In this document: positions 16,477 to 23,549 of the stretch, piece after piece
Layout of the letters: the number at the start of each line of letters is the position of its first letter
How positions within the stretch are numbered: the stretch's first letter is position 1
Assembly (NCBI GenBank): GCA_945861635.1
Contig: CAMAWH010000041.1
Coordinates: forward strand, 1 to 43,300
DNA: 43,300 nucleotides
Source: Klebsiella pneumoniae
GTDB taxonomy: Bacteria; Myxococcota_A; UBA796; SXON01
Reading direction: 5' to 3'
Position numbers and translations under genes: made by a program
Notes under the pieces: model-generated
Database searches by the model: none
What the model was told of the DNA's origin: nothing
Seen by the model: only the letters and a program-made list of their open reading frames with translations

Positions 16477-19011
16477 TCAGAAGTCCGCGCGAACGCCCAT
16501 GAACGGGCGCGTGGGGAGATGCTTCAGCATGGATCGCTCGATTTCTCCATCCTTGACACTGACAATCGGCAGGAAGTCGTTCTGAAAGTACAAGGCGTTA
16601 AGCACCTCTACGTACACGGACCAACGCAGGCGCGCCGTGGCCGTCCTCCATTCCACCCTCAGATCGACCTGATGGAAGTTCCCAAGCGCGGTGTCGTTCA
16701 ACGCGGAGAGCGCAACAGTTTCCTTTCCACCGGCTTCGACCGATGACATCGGCCGGCCGGAATGAAAGTCGTACCGCGTGGACGCTCGCCAGTGGGGAGT
16801 GATTTGGTATTCGGCCGTGGCGCCCGCCGTCCAGGCCTGCGCGTGGCCGGGCGTGATCGTCGTCGCAAAGGTGTTGTTGAGTGGATTGGTGCGTTCAGCG
16901 TGCAGGTACCCCGCGTTCAGCGCCAGCATCAGCCGCTCAGAGTGCGCCACGGCCATCATGTCCACGCCAGCGTTGAAGCCAGTGCCGTCATTGGTATATG
17001 GGCGACCGAGGGTGGCGTGGTCGGGGTTGACCACGAGGAGGTCAAGATACGAATAATATCCTTCTACCCGGATCATTCCACCCTGCCACAACGGAATCGC
17101 CTGGTCCGCGCCGACCACGACCTGCCAACTGCGTTCGGCCTGCAACTCAGGGTTCCCGAGGGCGGGGTCGATGTGCAGCGGGTCCTCGTCCACGTGATGA
17201 TACAAGCCTGCCGACACCTTCGGAATCGTCCCTGTGGGCAGCGGAATCGAGAGGCCGCCTGAAGGAGAGAACAACACTTCGTTCGTACGCCCCACCCACG
17301 TCGTGCGCTCTCCAAGTCGTGTCCGCACCGGACCGCTCCACGTGTGTTCGGCGTAGGCCGCCGCCTGCGGCTGTAACTCAGGCGCCGAAAGCGTCACAAA
17401 CTCATATCCAAAGTCCGCAATCGGCAAGGCCGCCCATGTTGGCACCGCGCGGGTGTCTTCGACCGGACCGTCCGCCACATACCGGCGGACCTGGCCCGTT
17501 GCACCGATGCCGAGCCCGTGCGCCTTGCCCAGCACCAGATCCGCGTCCGTGCGTCCATAATACTGCTCCCGACTCACATCGCGGGTGACTGCGCCCGCGA
17601 AATCTCGCTCCAGATGCGCCTCATCGTAGGTAAACGCAAGCGTGGATTGCAGCGTGTGCGGGCCGAGGGCGACGGTGTGATCCAGCGCAGCCAGCCACAA
17701 GGTATCATTCAGCTTGAACGTGCCATCGATCGTGATGGTGCTGTCATCGTCACTGTCCACCAGGGCAAGTGAGTCTCCGGTGTTGAGCAAAGTCAGCAGG
17801 AGCTTGTGATTCCGGTGCCGCCAGCACGCGCGGGCACCAATCTCTGAGTATTCGGGGGCGGCGACCGCCGTGTCCAACAGATTCAGCGCCTTCATCGCCC
17901 CGAAGTAGGCTTCGAGATAGCTGCGGCGCCCCGCGATGGCGAAGCTGAACTCCTTGCCAATGGGGCCCTGCACCATGGCCCGGGCGCTGGACATCGAGAT
18001 GTCCACGCTGCCGTCGATGTCGGCGCGGTCGTCCTTCGGCGCGCCATCCCAACTGCGAACGTTGAGGACAGCCGACGACGTATCGATTTCCTCTGCCGGC
18101 GGTGCGGACGCGAAGAACGTGACGCCCGCGATGAGATCGGGGTTGAAGATCGAATTGAAACCCGCGAGGTGGAACGGATTGTCAAGCGGCACCCGATCGA
18201 GCGTGAACACCGTCTCCGCTGGCGTGGCGCCGCGCACCGCAAACGCCCCCAGCATGTCCCCATCACTTGCGACGCCGGGCAGTTTGTGGACCGCCCGCGT
18301 GAGGTCCTCCAGCGCGCCGGGCGTGGACTCAACGTCACGGCGCGTCAGTTCGTAGACGCCGGTGAGCGGCTGGGGGTCAGGTTTTCGCTCGGCCCGCGCA
18401 ACATCTCTCCAGCGCTGGCGCAAGCCGATGACGATCACCGTTTCATCCGGGCCACGCGGCGTCAGGGAGAGCCGAACATCCCGGGTTTCTCCTGAGGAGA
18501 TGACAAGCTCCGAGGTCGCCGGGGCGAACCCGGCATGCTCCACCAGAACGGTCCACGTGCCTGCGGCGAGGAAATCCGCACGCGTGGCGCCGGTCGGGCC
18601 CGTCGTATACGAGAACGTTCCGTTGGGCGACGTCAAGGTGATCTTTACGCCGGGAACGTCGAGATCGGCGGTGTCAAGCACGTGGAACGTGGCGCTGCCA
18701 GCCACGGCCTGCCCCACCTGATCGCCGACGGATAAGGCAAACGTGAATCCGTATTGCAGACCGACCGGGCGTTCCGGCGGCGAAAACCGCAACTTTGAGG
18801 CGGCGTCGAGCGCAGCCGCGTCCACATCGTCCCGCAGGCCGGTCACGACGCGCGCATTGGACGGCATGCCTTCGATATCCACGTCCAACGCCACGATCAC
18901 CGTACCCGTCACGCGGTCACGAATGGCGGCGGGCGGATAGTCCGGCGTTGCGCGGACCAATACCTCCTGCGCAGCCGCCAACTGAATCCATGCGAATGCC
19001 GTGAGGAGCAC
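16477..19011 (-). CDS. TonB-dependent outer-membrane receptor with N-terminal TonB-C-like and carboxypeptidase-regulatory-like domains
   Basis: An 844-aa protein. GTG 19011 gives a signal peptide (VLLTAFAWIQLAAAQ); ATG 19086 would add 25 Arg-rich residues that do not look natural. Residues about 20-95 resemble the TonB C-terminal domain (YPPAAIRDRVTGTVIVALDV, then AASKLRFSPP). Residues 100-180 are a carboxypeptidase-regulatory-like domain (PGVKITLTSPNGTFSYTTGP). Residues about 205-330 are the plug (LTRAVHKLPGVASDGDMLGA, FAVRGATPAETVFTLDRVPL, DNPFHLAGF), and the rest is a barrel ending in the typical aromatic Phe (VRADF). It imports or exports a ligand across the outer membrane with TonB energy; the ligand is unknown. 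It is embedded in the polyene-type operon, between the ApeP-like gene (346 bp upstream gap) and the ApeI-like gene (3 bp gap). Confidence 0.88.
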   Translation of the reverse strand: MLLTAFAWIQLAAAQEVLVRATPDYPPAAIRDRVTGTVIVALDVDIEGMPSNARVVTGLRDDVDAAALDAASKLRFSPPERPVGLQYGFTFALSVGDQVGQAVAGSATFHVLDTADLDVPGVKITLTSPNGTFSYTTGPTGATRADFLAAGTWTVLVEHAGFAPATSELVISSGETRDVRLSLTPRGPDETVIVIGLRQRWRDVARAERKPDPQPLTGVYELTRRDVESTPGALEDLTRAVHKLPGVASDGDMLGAFAVRGATPAETVFTLDRVPLDNPFHLAGFNSIFNPDLIAGVTFFASAPPAEEIDTSSAVLNVRSWDGAPKDDRADIDGSVDISMSSARAMVQGPIGKEFSFAIAGRRSYLEAYFGAMKALNLLDTAVAAPEYSEIGARACWRHRNHKLLLTLLNTGDSLALVDSDDDSTITIDGTFKLNDTLWLAALDHTVALGPHTLQSTLAFTYDEAHLERDFAGAVTRDVSREQYYGRTDADLVLGKAHGLGIGATGQVRRYVADGPVEDTRAVPTWAALPIADFGYEFVTLSAPELQPQAAAYAEHTWSGPVRTRLGERTTWVGRTNEVLFSPSGGLSIPLPTGTIPKVSAGLYHHVDEDPLHIDPALGNPELQAERSWQVVVGADQAIPLWQGGMIRVEGYYSYLDLLVVNPDHATLGRPYTNDGTGFNAGVDMMAVAHSERLMLALNAGYLHAERTNPLNNTFATTITPGHAQAWTAGATAEYQITPHWRASTRYDFHSGRPMSSVEAGGKETVALSALNDTALGNFHQVDLRVEWRTATARLRWSVYVEVLNALYFQNDFLPIVSVKDGEIERSMLKHLPTRPFMGVRADF

Positions 19012-19078
19012 AGGATCTTCTATCTCGCGGAGACGTCGCGGCGAGCGGGGCGTAGTCAGGCGAAGCGTAGTCGCGCGC

Positions 19079-19201
19079 CTACACACTCCCGTCGCAGTCG
19101 GCGTCGACCTCGTCGGCGGGTGGATCCTAACCGCCGGGGTAGGTCAGATCGTCGTAGTCGTTGCAGTCCCCGTCGACGGCGGCGTAGTGGTTGGGTTGGT
19201 C
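19079..19201 (-). pseudogene. Decayed MopE-type repeat fragment
   Basis: In one minus-strand frame this reads HYAAVDGDCNDYDDLTYPGG, a stop (19127-19129), then DPPADEVDADCDGSV and a second stop (19079-19081). This matches the order and spacing of one MopE-type module (GDCNDxDDxxxPGA...E..CDGxDxDCDGxVD), with the key Cys of the third motif lost and an internal stop. Upstream of it the frame is not protein-like. The rest of the 346-bp gap between the TonB receptor and ApeP-like genes (19012-19357) shows no credible gene or hairpin. Confidence 0.65.
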
Positions 19202-19357
19202 GCGCGCTCGCAGCGATCTCACACGCGAATAAATCGAGCGTGTCCTGCTCCTTGCGGCGATGGCATGCCAGATCATGGCCGGCGCCGCGTCGTAACCGAC
19301 GTGCCGCGCGGCCATTCTGGGCCCAGATGCCGTATCTGCCCGGGGTTGCAGACCCCC

Positions 19358-19690
19358 TCACCCCACGCGAATCGTCACCGCCACGCTCAACACGCCGACG
19401 AGTTGCACGCGGAACCGCCAGAGCTGACCCATCGTGCGCTCGTGGCTGACGACGTAGGTGAGCGTGCGGCCCACGGCAACGGCATCGACCTCCGCGATAA
19501 ACTCCCCGACTTCAACCAGCATTCCCGCGTTGCCCAGAGGGGCGGTCACGGCGCGCCCCGCGAGCTGCGCGGCGCACTCGATGAGCGCGACACAGGGGTA
19601 GAAACCGTCGTCCGCGAGCGGATGCTCAAGCGGCAGCCAGACCGTGTTCCCGTCCACCGGAAACAACATGGGCGGACGATGGGGAATCAC
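19358..19690 (-). CDS. ApeP-like hotdog 3-hydroxyacyl-ACP dehydratase
   Basis: A 110-aa protein starting at GTG 19690, which overlaps the TGA of the preceding ketosynthase gene as GTGA. This start gives VIPHRPPMLFPVDG, the typical beginning of the ApeP/FabA-like family (PHRxPMLLVD). The motif ALIECAAQLAGRAV (residues 38-51) is the conserved E-x-x-AQ helix of hotdog dehydratases. Strands (AVGRTLTYVVSHERTMG and RVQLVGVLSVAVTIRVG) complete the fold. A longer frame up to 19813 exists but runs inside the ketosynthase gene. Together with the ApeI-like protein it would dehydrate chain-extension intermediates to double bonds in polyene synthesis. The role is inferred from family and neighbours. Confidence 0.82.
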   Translation of the reverse strand: MIPHRPPMLFPVDGNTVWLPLEHPLADDGFYPCVALIECAAQLAGRAVTAPLGNAGMLVEVGEFIAEVDAVAVGRTLTYVVSHERTMGQLWRFRVQLVGVLSVAVTIRVG

Positions 19691-20478
19691 GCGATTTCCA
19701 ACGTCCAACCCGGAAAGGAGACGCGTTCGCCCATCACCAGCGCCACGGCGTCCGCGGCAGGAAACAAACCAAGCATCTGGTCGTACGCGACGACGCCGGC
19801 TGCCGTCCGACACAGGCGATCCTCACCCGGATAACGCTGGGCCCGGGTCCACGCCCCGCCAGCCGAGCACGTCAGGGCCAGCGCGGCCTCCCCCGGCCCC
19901 AAAACAAACGCCGCCGCTCCTTCCCCCCAGGCCACGTCACCGTCCGGGTGGGCGAGTTGGAGCCCCAGCTGCACGTCCGGACCGAGGTCGTCGGCAACAA
20001 CAACCAGCACCGGCTCACGACGGAGGTGCACCCAGACCATGGCCCGTTCGAGGGTACGCAGCGTCGTAAGCGGGCCGGCGCAAATTGTCTCTGAGGGGCC
20101 CCGAAGCCCGAACGCGATGGAAAGGTGTCCGGCGGGCGCGTTGTGCACCGAATTCTGAAACGCCAACGGCGACGCAAGCGCGGGCCCCTTCGTAAACAGG
20201 GAGCGCAGGAACGCCGCCGTCGACGAAAATTCGCCGCCGCCCGTGCCCCAGAACAGCGGGATGGATTCAACGCCCTCACGGCTCGAAAGTACGTCTGCTG
20301 TTACGACCGCGGCGAGCCGGCCCAAGCGGCTCATGCGACGCCAAGCACCGGCGTTGATCGTCTCCGGCCGCGCCGGATCCGGCGCGAGGTGAAAACCGGG
20401 GGCGAGCGCCGTCTGCGCTCGGCACGGTTCGCCGCCCGCAACCGACCAACAGGCCGCCGCGAGGACGCTACACCGCAC
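19687..20478 (-). CDS. Ketosynthase-like chain-length factor (ApeC-like, Ketoacyl-synt_2)
   Basis: A 263-aa protein of the beta-ketoacyl synthase N-terminal-like family. Motifs: IPLFWGTGGGEFSSTAAFLR, SPLAFQNSVHNAPAGHLSIA, FGLRGPSETICAG, EPVLVVVADD. Compared with the active ketosynthase next door (GPVMSVSTACTSG), the position of the catalytic Cys aligns with Pro in GPSETICAGP. It therefore probably does not condense and instead acts as the partner subunit, as ApeC does with ApeO. The start is uncertain: GTG 20478 overlaps the upstream gene's stop by 11 nt and gives VRCSVLAAACWSVAGG; ATG 20496 would add six residues. It ends in a GTGA overlap with the ApeP-like gene. Tight overlap on both sides supports co-translation. 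Confidence 0.82.
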   Translation of the reverse strand: MRCSVLAAACWSVAGGEPCRAQTALAPGFHLAPDPARPETINAGAWRRMSRLGRLAAVVTADVLSSREGVESIPLFWGTGGGEFSSTAAFLRSLFTKGPALASPLAFQNSVHNAPAGHLSIAFGLRGPSETICAGPLTTLRTLERAMVWVHLRREPVLVVVADDLGPDVQLGLQLAHPDGDVAWGEGAAAFVLGPGEAALALTCSAGGAWTRAQRYPGEDRLCRTAAGVVAYDQMLGLFPAADAVALVMGERVSFPGWTLEIA

Positions 20479-21577
20479 GAAACGCCACCGCAGCATTATG
20501 ACCGCCGAACGCCAAGTTTACCGACACACCGACGCGCTGCTTACGGTGTCGCAACGCCGCAGAGACGGCGACCCCCAGCGCGTCTCGCATGCCCGCCACA
20601 GGCGGAATGACACCCGCCGTCATGGATTGCAGCAGGAACACCGCCTCGACAACGCCAGCGGCGCCGAGCGTATGACCCGTTGCGCCCTTGGTCGCGCTGA
20701 CCATCGCTCCCGGGCAGGCGATTGTCAGCCCCAACGCTTCGGCGGCATCGTTTGTTTCTGTGGCTGTGGCGTGCGCGTTGATGTGGTCCACGGCAGCCAG
20801 ATCCGTAGCGGCCAGCGCGCCGCGAATCGCGCGGACCAGCCCGCTGCCCTTCGGGTCCGGCGCCGTGAGGTGCTGCCCGTCCGTGGCCGTCGCGACGCCA
20901 AGCAGCTCAAATGGCCCCTCCGCGGCTTCGATCAGCAGCCATCCAGCACCTTCGCCGAGGGCCATGCCCGACCGCCGCGTGTCGAACGGCCGCGGGCAGT
21001 CGGACGTATAGGCACCGAGCGACTGGAAACCGAACACCGTCGTCTTGCATAACGCATCAGCACCCACGACGAGCGCGCGTGCCGCACGGCCTGAACGCAC
21101 GAGATCCGCGGCAATTCCCACGGCAACCGTGCCGCTGGTACAGGCCGTGGACACGGACATCACAGGTCCTGTCGCCCCCAACAGTGCTGCCAACTGAACC
21201 GCCGGCTGGTGACAGAGATGCGACCAGAAGAAACGGTCCGAGTGGGCCGGAGTGCGGCCGAGCATGACCGACTCGATGTCGTCCTCTCCCTCCGCCATGG
21301 CGGAGGTGGTGGTGGCGAAAACGACCGCAAGGCCGATGGGATCGATGTCGCGGGGCAGGATCGCGTCGGCAAGCGAAAGCGTCCGGAATGTCGCGCGGAC
21401 GTTCGCAACGCCACCGGGCAATTCGCCCACACACGCTGCCGGAACCGGCACCCACGCCGGCACCCTCGCACGTTTTTCCAAATCGAAGCCCGTTTCTCCC
21501 CGTAGCAACGCCGCGAACCCGGCGTCTGTGCCGCCGAGAGACGTCAAGGCGCCAAACCGGGTGACGTGCAGACGCAT
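20468..21577 (-). CDS. Beta-ketoacyl-ACP synthase (ApeO-like)
   Basis: A 369-aa thiolase-fold condensing enzyme with the complete Cys-His-His triad: Cys146 in STACTSG, His269 in NAHATATETND and His302 in KGATGHTLGAAG, plus the C-terminal NLAFGGHNAAV. It would condense acyl-ACP with malonyl-ACP. The length is slightly below FabF (about 410 aa), as for APE-type ketosynthases. It starts with ATG 21577, 8 nt after the upstream acyltransferase-methyltransferase stop, and overlaps the chain-length-factor gene by 11 nt. This is the ketosynthase/chain-length-factor pair expected for an aryl-polyene-type system. No other ketosynthase (ApeR-like starter enzyme) is present in the window. Confidence 0.9.
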   Translation of the reverse strand: MRLHVTRFGALTSLGGTDAGFAALLRGETGFDLEKRARVPAWVPVPAACVGELPGGVANVRATFRTLSLADAILPRDIDPIGLAVVFATTTSAMAEGEDDIESVMLGRTPAHSDRFFWSHLCHQPAVQLAALLGATGPVMSVSTACTSGTVAVGIAADLVRSGRAARALVVGADALCKTTVFGFQSLGAYTSDCPRPFDTRRSGMALGEGAGWLLIEAAEGPFELLGVATATDGQHLTAPDPKGSGLVRAIRGALAATDLAAVDHINAHATATETNDAAEALGLTIACPGAMVSATKGATGHTLGAAGVVEAVFLLQSMTAGVIPPVAGMRDALGVAVSAALRHRKQRVGVSVNLAFGGHNAAVAFRAV

Positions 21578-21585
21578 GCCGCCTT

Positions 21586-22941
21586 CTATCCGTATTCCTC
21601 ACCGCGCGGCTTTCTCCCCGATACCAGAACGTTGGCAAACGGTGTACCGAACGAGCCGTCCTCGATGCGCACGTCGTTCAATTGCCGGCGGAGCTCGGCC
21701 GCCAACGCCTTCCCTCCGCGTACCCGCACGCCGGCACCCACATGCCGCCCCATCGCGACGAAAATCCGCTCGCTCAACGCTGTCCACCACGACGAGAGCC
21801 CACGGCCGCGTTCAGGGTCGCGAATGAAAAGCACGCCGCCGGGCCGCAACGCTGCGCACATCCTCGCGATCAGCGCGTCCTGTACTTCCGGCGAAAAATA
21901 ATGCAGCACGTCGATGCAGGTGACTGCATCCTGATCACCGAAATCGACCTCCAAAATGCTCCCAGCGTCGCAAGCCAGACCCGCACGCGTTGCCGCGCTC
22001 ACCCTGTCGGAATCGATGTCGACGCCGCGATAGCTCACCCTGCTCCCTCCCGCCGCGAGGTACGCCCCGAGCAACCCTTCGCCGCAGCCGAGATCCAGCA
22101 GGCTTCCCGAACGCGGAAGCCGCTCCCTCAGCATCCAGAACACAGGATCAAACATGACCTTTCCGTACGCGAACCCCGCACGGAAACGGCCCTGCTGGCG
22201 GTACCGCTGCATCGTCGTTTGTGCCAATGTGTACGGGTGGGCACCGGCCAACGCTTCCGCAATGCGATCACGCACGCGCACGGCAAGCGCCCGGCGGCCG
22301 GCATCCAGAACGACAGGTTCCAACACCTGTAAGTGAATGCGCGAGATGGGGTCGAAGCCATACGGACGACCCTTTGGCAGCGCCGCCGCCGTGTCGGTGA
22401 TCGCAACCGGCAGGATGGGGACCTTTGTCTGCAAAGCCAGCTCAAAGGCACCTCGGCTGAACGGTTGCAGTTGCCGATCATCACTGCGTTGTCCTTCCGG
22501 GAAAAGCACGATGCTGACGCCTTCGGCGAGCAGCGCCTTGCAGTGCGCGATTCCCTCCTCCACGCGATCGGGATCGAGAATGACGTGGCCGCCCACCGTC
22601 GCCATTTGCCCAAAGACCGGCATCCGGCGAACGCCGGGCCGTGCCACGATGCGAACGGGCACGGAAAGCTGCATCAACAGCGGAATATCGAGCATGCTCT
22701 GATGGTTCGCCACGATGACCCATGGCCCCCTTCCCACCCGTTCGAGGCCCGTGATAGTGAGCCGCCAGAATGGCTGACCGCGGAACAAGCACGTGCCCCA
22801 GGTCACGCGTGAAATCCCAGCCGCCACCTTTCGAAACGGATCGAACGGCATCACCAGGATCTGCGCTGCCCCGCCCAGGAGCACGGTGACCGTCGTCCAG
22901 AACGCAAACACGCTCATGCCGATCCAACCAATCAGGTGCAT
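21586..22941 (-). CDS. Acyltransferase (PlsC-like)-methyltransferase fusion (ApeD + ApeB-like)
   Basis: A 451-aa protein with an N-terminal membrane segment (residues 5-30, GWIGMSVFAFWTTVTVLLGG). A 1-acylglycerol-3-phosphate-type acyltransferase domain follows, with NHQSMLD (His80, Asp85, the HX4D motif) and LFPEGQRS (146-153). The C-terminal class I methyltransferase domain (about 265-440) has LLDLGCGEGLLG (281-292) as SAM motif I, VDID as motif II and CIDVLHYF near motif IV. In known APE clusters the acyltransferase and methyltransferase are separate genes, so this is a fusion of neighbours. The start is ATG 22941; ATG 22917 (MSVFAFW) is possible. It leads the minus arm, its start sharing a CATG with the divergent LolA-like gene. 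Confidence 0.87.
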   Translation of the reverse strand: MHLIGWIGMSVFAFWTTVTVLLGGAAQILVMPFDPFRKVAAGISRVTWGTCLFRGQPFWRLTITGLERVGRGPWVIVANHQSMLDIPLLMQLSVPVRIVARPGVRRMPVFGQMATVGGHVILDPDRVEEGIAHCKALLAEGVSIVLFPEGQRSDDRQLQPFSRGAFELALQTKVPILPVAITDTAAALPKGRPYGFDPISRIHLQVLEPVVLDAGRRALAVRVRDRIAEALAGAHPYTLAQTTMQRYRQQGRFRAGFAYGKVMFDPVFWMLRERLPRSGSLLDLGCGEGLLGAYLAAGGSRVSYRGVDIDSDRVSAATRAGLACDAGSILEVDFGDQDAVTCIDVLHYFSPEVQDALIARMCAALRPGGVLFIRDPERGRGLSSWWTALSERIFVAMGRHVGAGVRVRGGKALAAELRRQLNDVRIEDGSFGTPFANVLVSGRKPRGEEYG

Positions 22942-23536
22942 GGCCCACGTGCGTCGCATCGCGGCGCTGTCTACCCTGCTCGCGGGGCTGGCCGCACCGG
23001 GTTGGGCCACGGATGCGTCAATTTGGGCCGACCTTGGCGAGGTTACGACGCTACAGGCCTCGTTCGAGCAGACGCAGCGCCGAAAAATCCTGAAGGTCCC
23101 GCTGAAGAGCGCGGGGGCCGTGCGCTTCACGCGCCCGAACAGCTTGCTGTGGACGGTTACGAGCCCGGCGCCTTCGACGTTTGCGCTCGACAAAGGCGTG
23201 GCCCGCATGGCCTACCCGGACCTGGGCATCAACGAAAGCATCGACTTGTCGCAGGTCCCCGAGGCCAACCAAATAGCCACGTCGATGCTGGTGTGGCTGC
23301 AGGCCGACGCGGCGGCAGTCGAACGCGATTTCACGGTGGTGTACGGCACCAACGCCGCGAGGTTGACGCCGCGTGACAAAACGCTCGGCGGCATTCTGGC
23401 GGAGATTCGGCTCTCGTTCGTTTCGTCGCCATGGCGCGTCGGCGCGGTCGTGCTGATGGAGCCGGATGGTGACGAAATCTCCATCGCGTTCTCCGACGTC
23501 GTGCTCGACGGCGTATTGATTCCGAACCCGCCATGA
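22940..23536 (+). CDS. LolA-like periplasmic lipoprotein carrier (ApeL-like)
   Basis: A 198-aa exported protein with signal peptide MAHVRRIAALSTLLAGLAAPGWA. The mature part has the LolA/LolB-like pattern: TTLQASFEQTQRRKILKVPL, KSAGAVRFTRPNSLLWTVTS and a half-barrel of alternating strands ending PDGDEISIAFSDVVLDGVL. In APE clusters the LolA homologue is thought to carry the hydrophobic product through the periplasm. The chosen ATG has CAGG five bases upstream; ATG 22916 is an alternative but adds nothing typical. It is the first gene of the plus arm, ending 13 nt before the MMPL exporter start. Confidence 0.85.
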   Translation: MAHVRRIAALSTLLAGLAAPGWATDASIWADLGEVTTLQASFEQTQRRKILKVPLKSAGAVRFTRPNSLLWTVTSPAPSTFALDKGVARMAYPDLGINESIDLSQVPEANQIATSMLVWLQADAAAVERDFTVVYGTNAARLTPRDKTLGGILAEIRLSFVSSPWRVGAVVLMEPDGDEISIAFSDVVLDGVLIPNPP

Positions 23537-23549
23537 CCGGTTCCGACCG

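Noticed and set aside
22936..23376. Alternative 146-codon plus-strand frame over the LolA-like gene
   Set aside because: The overlapping frame at 22940 has a proper signal peptide and LolA-like pattern; this one does not.
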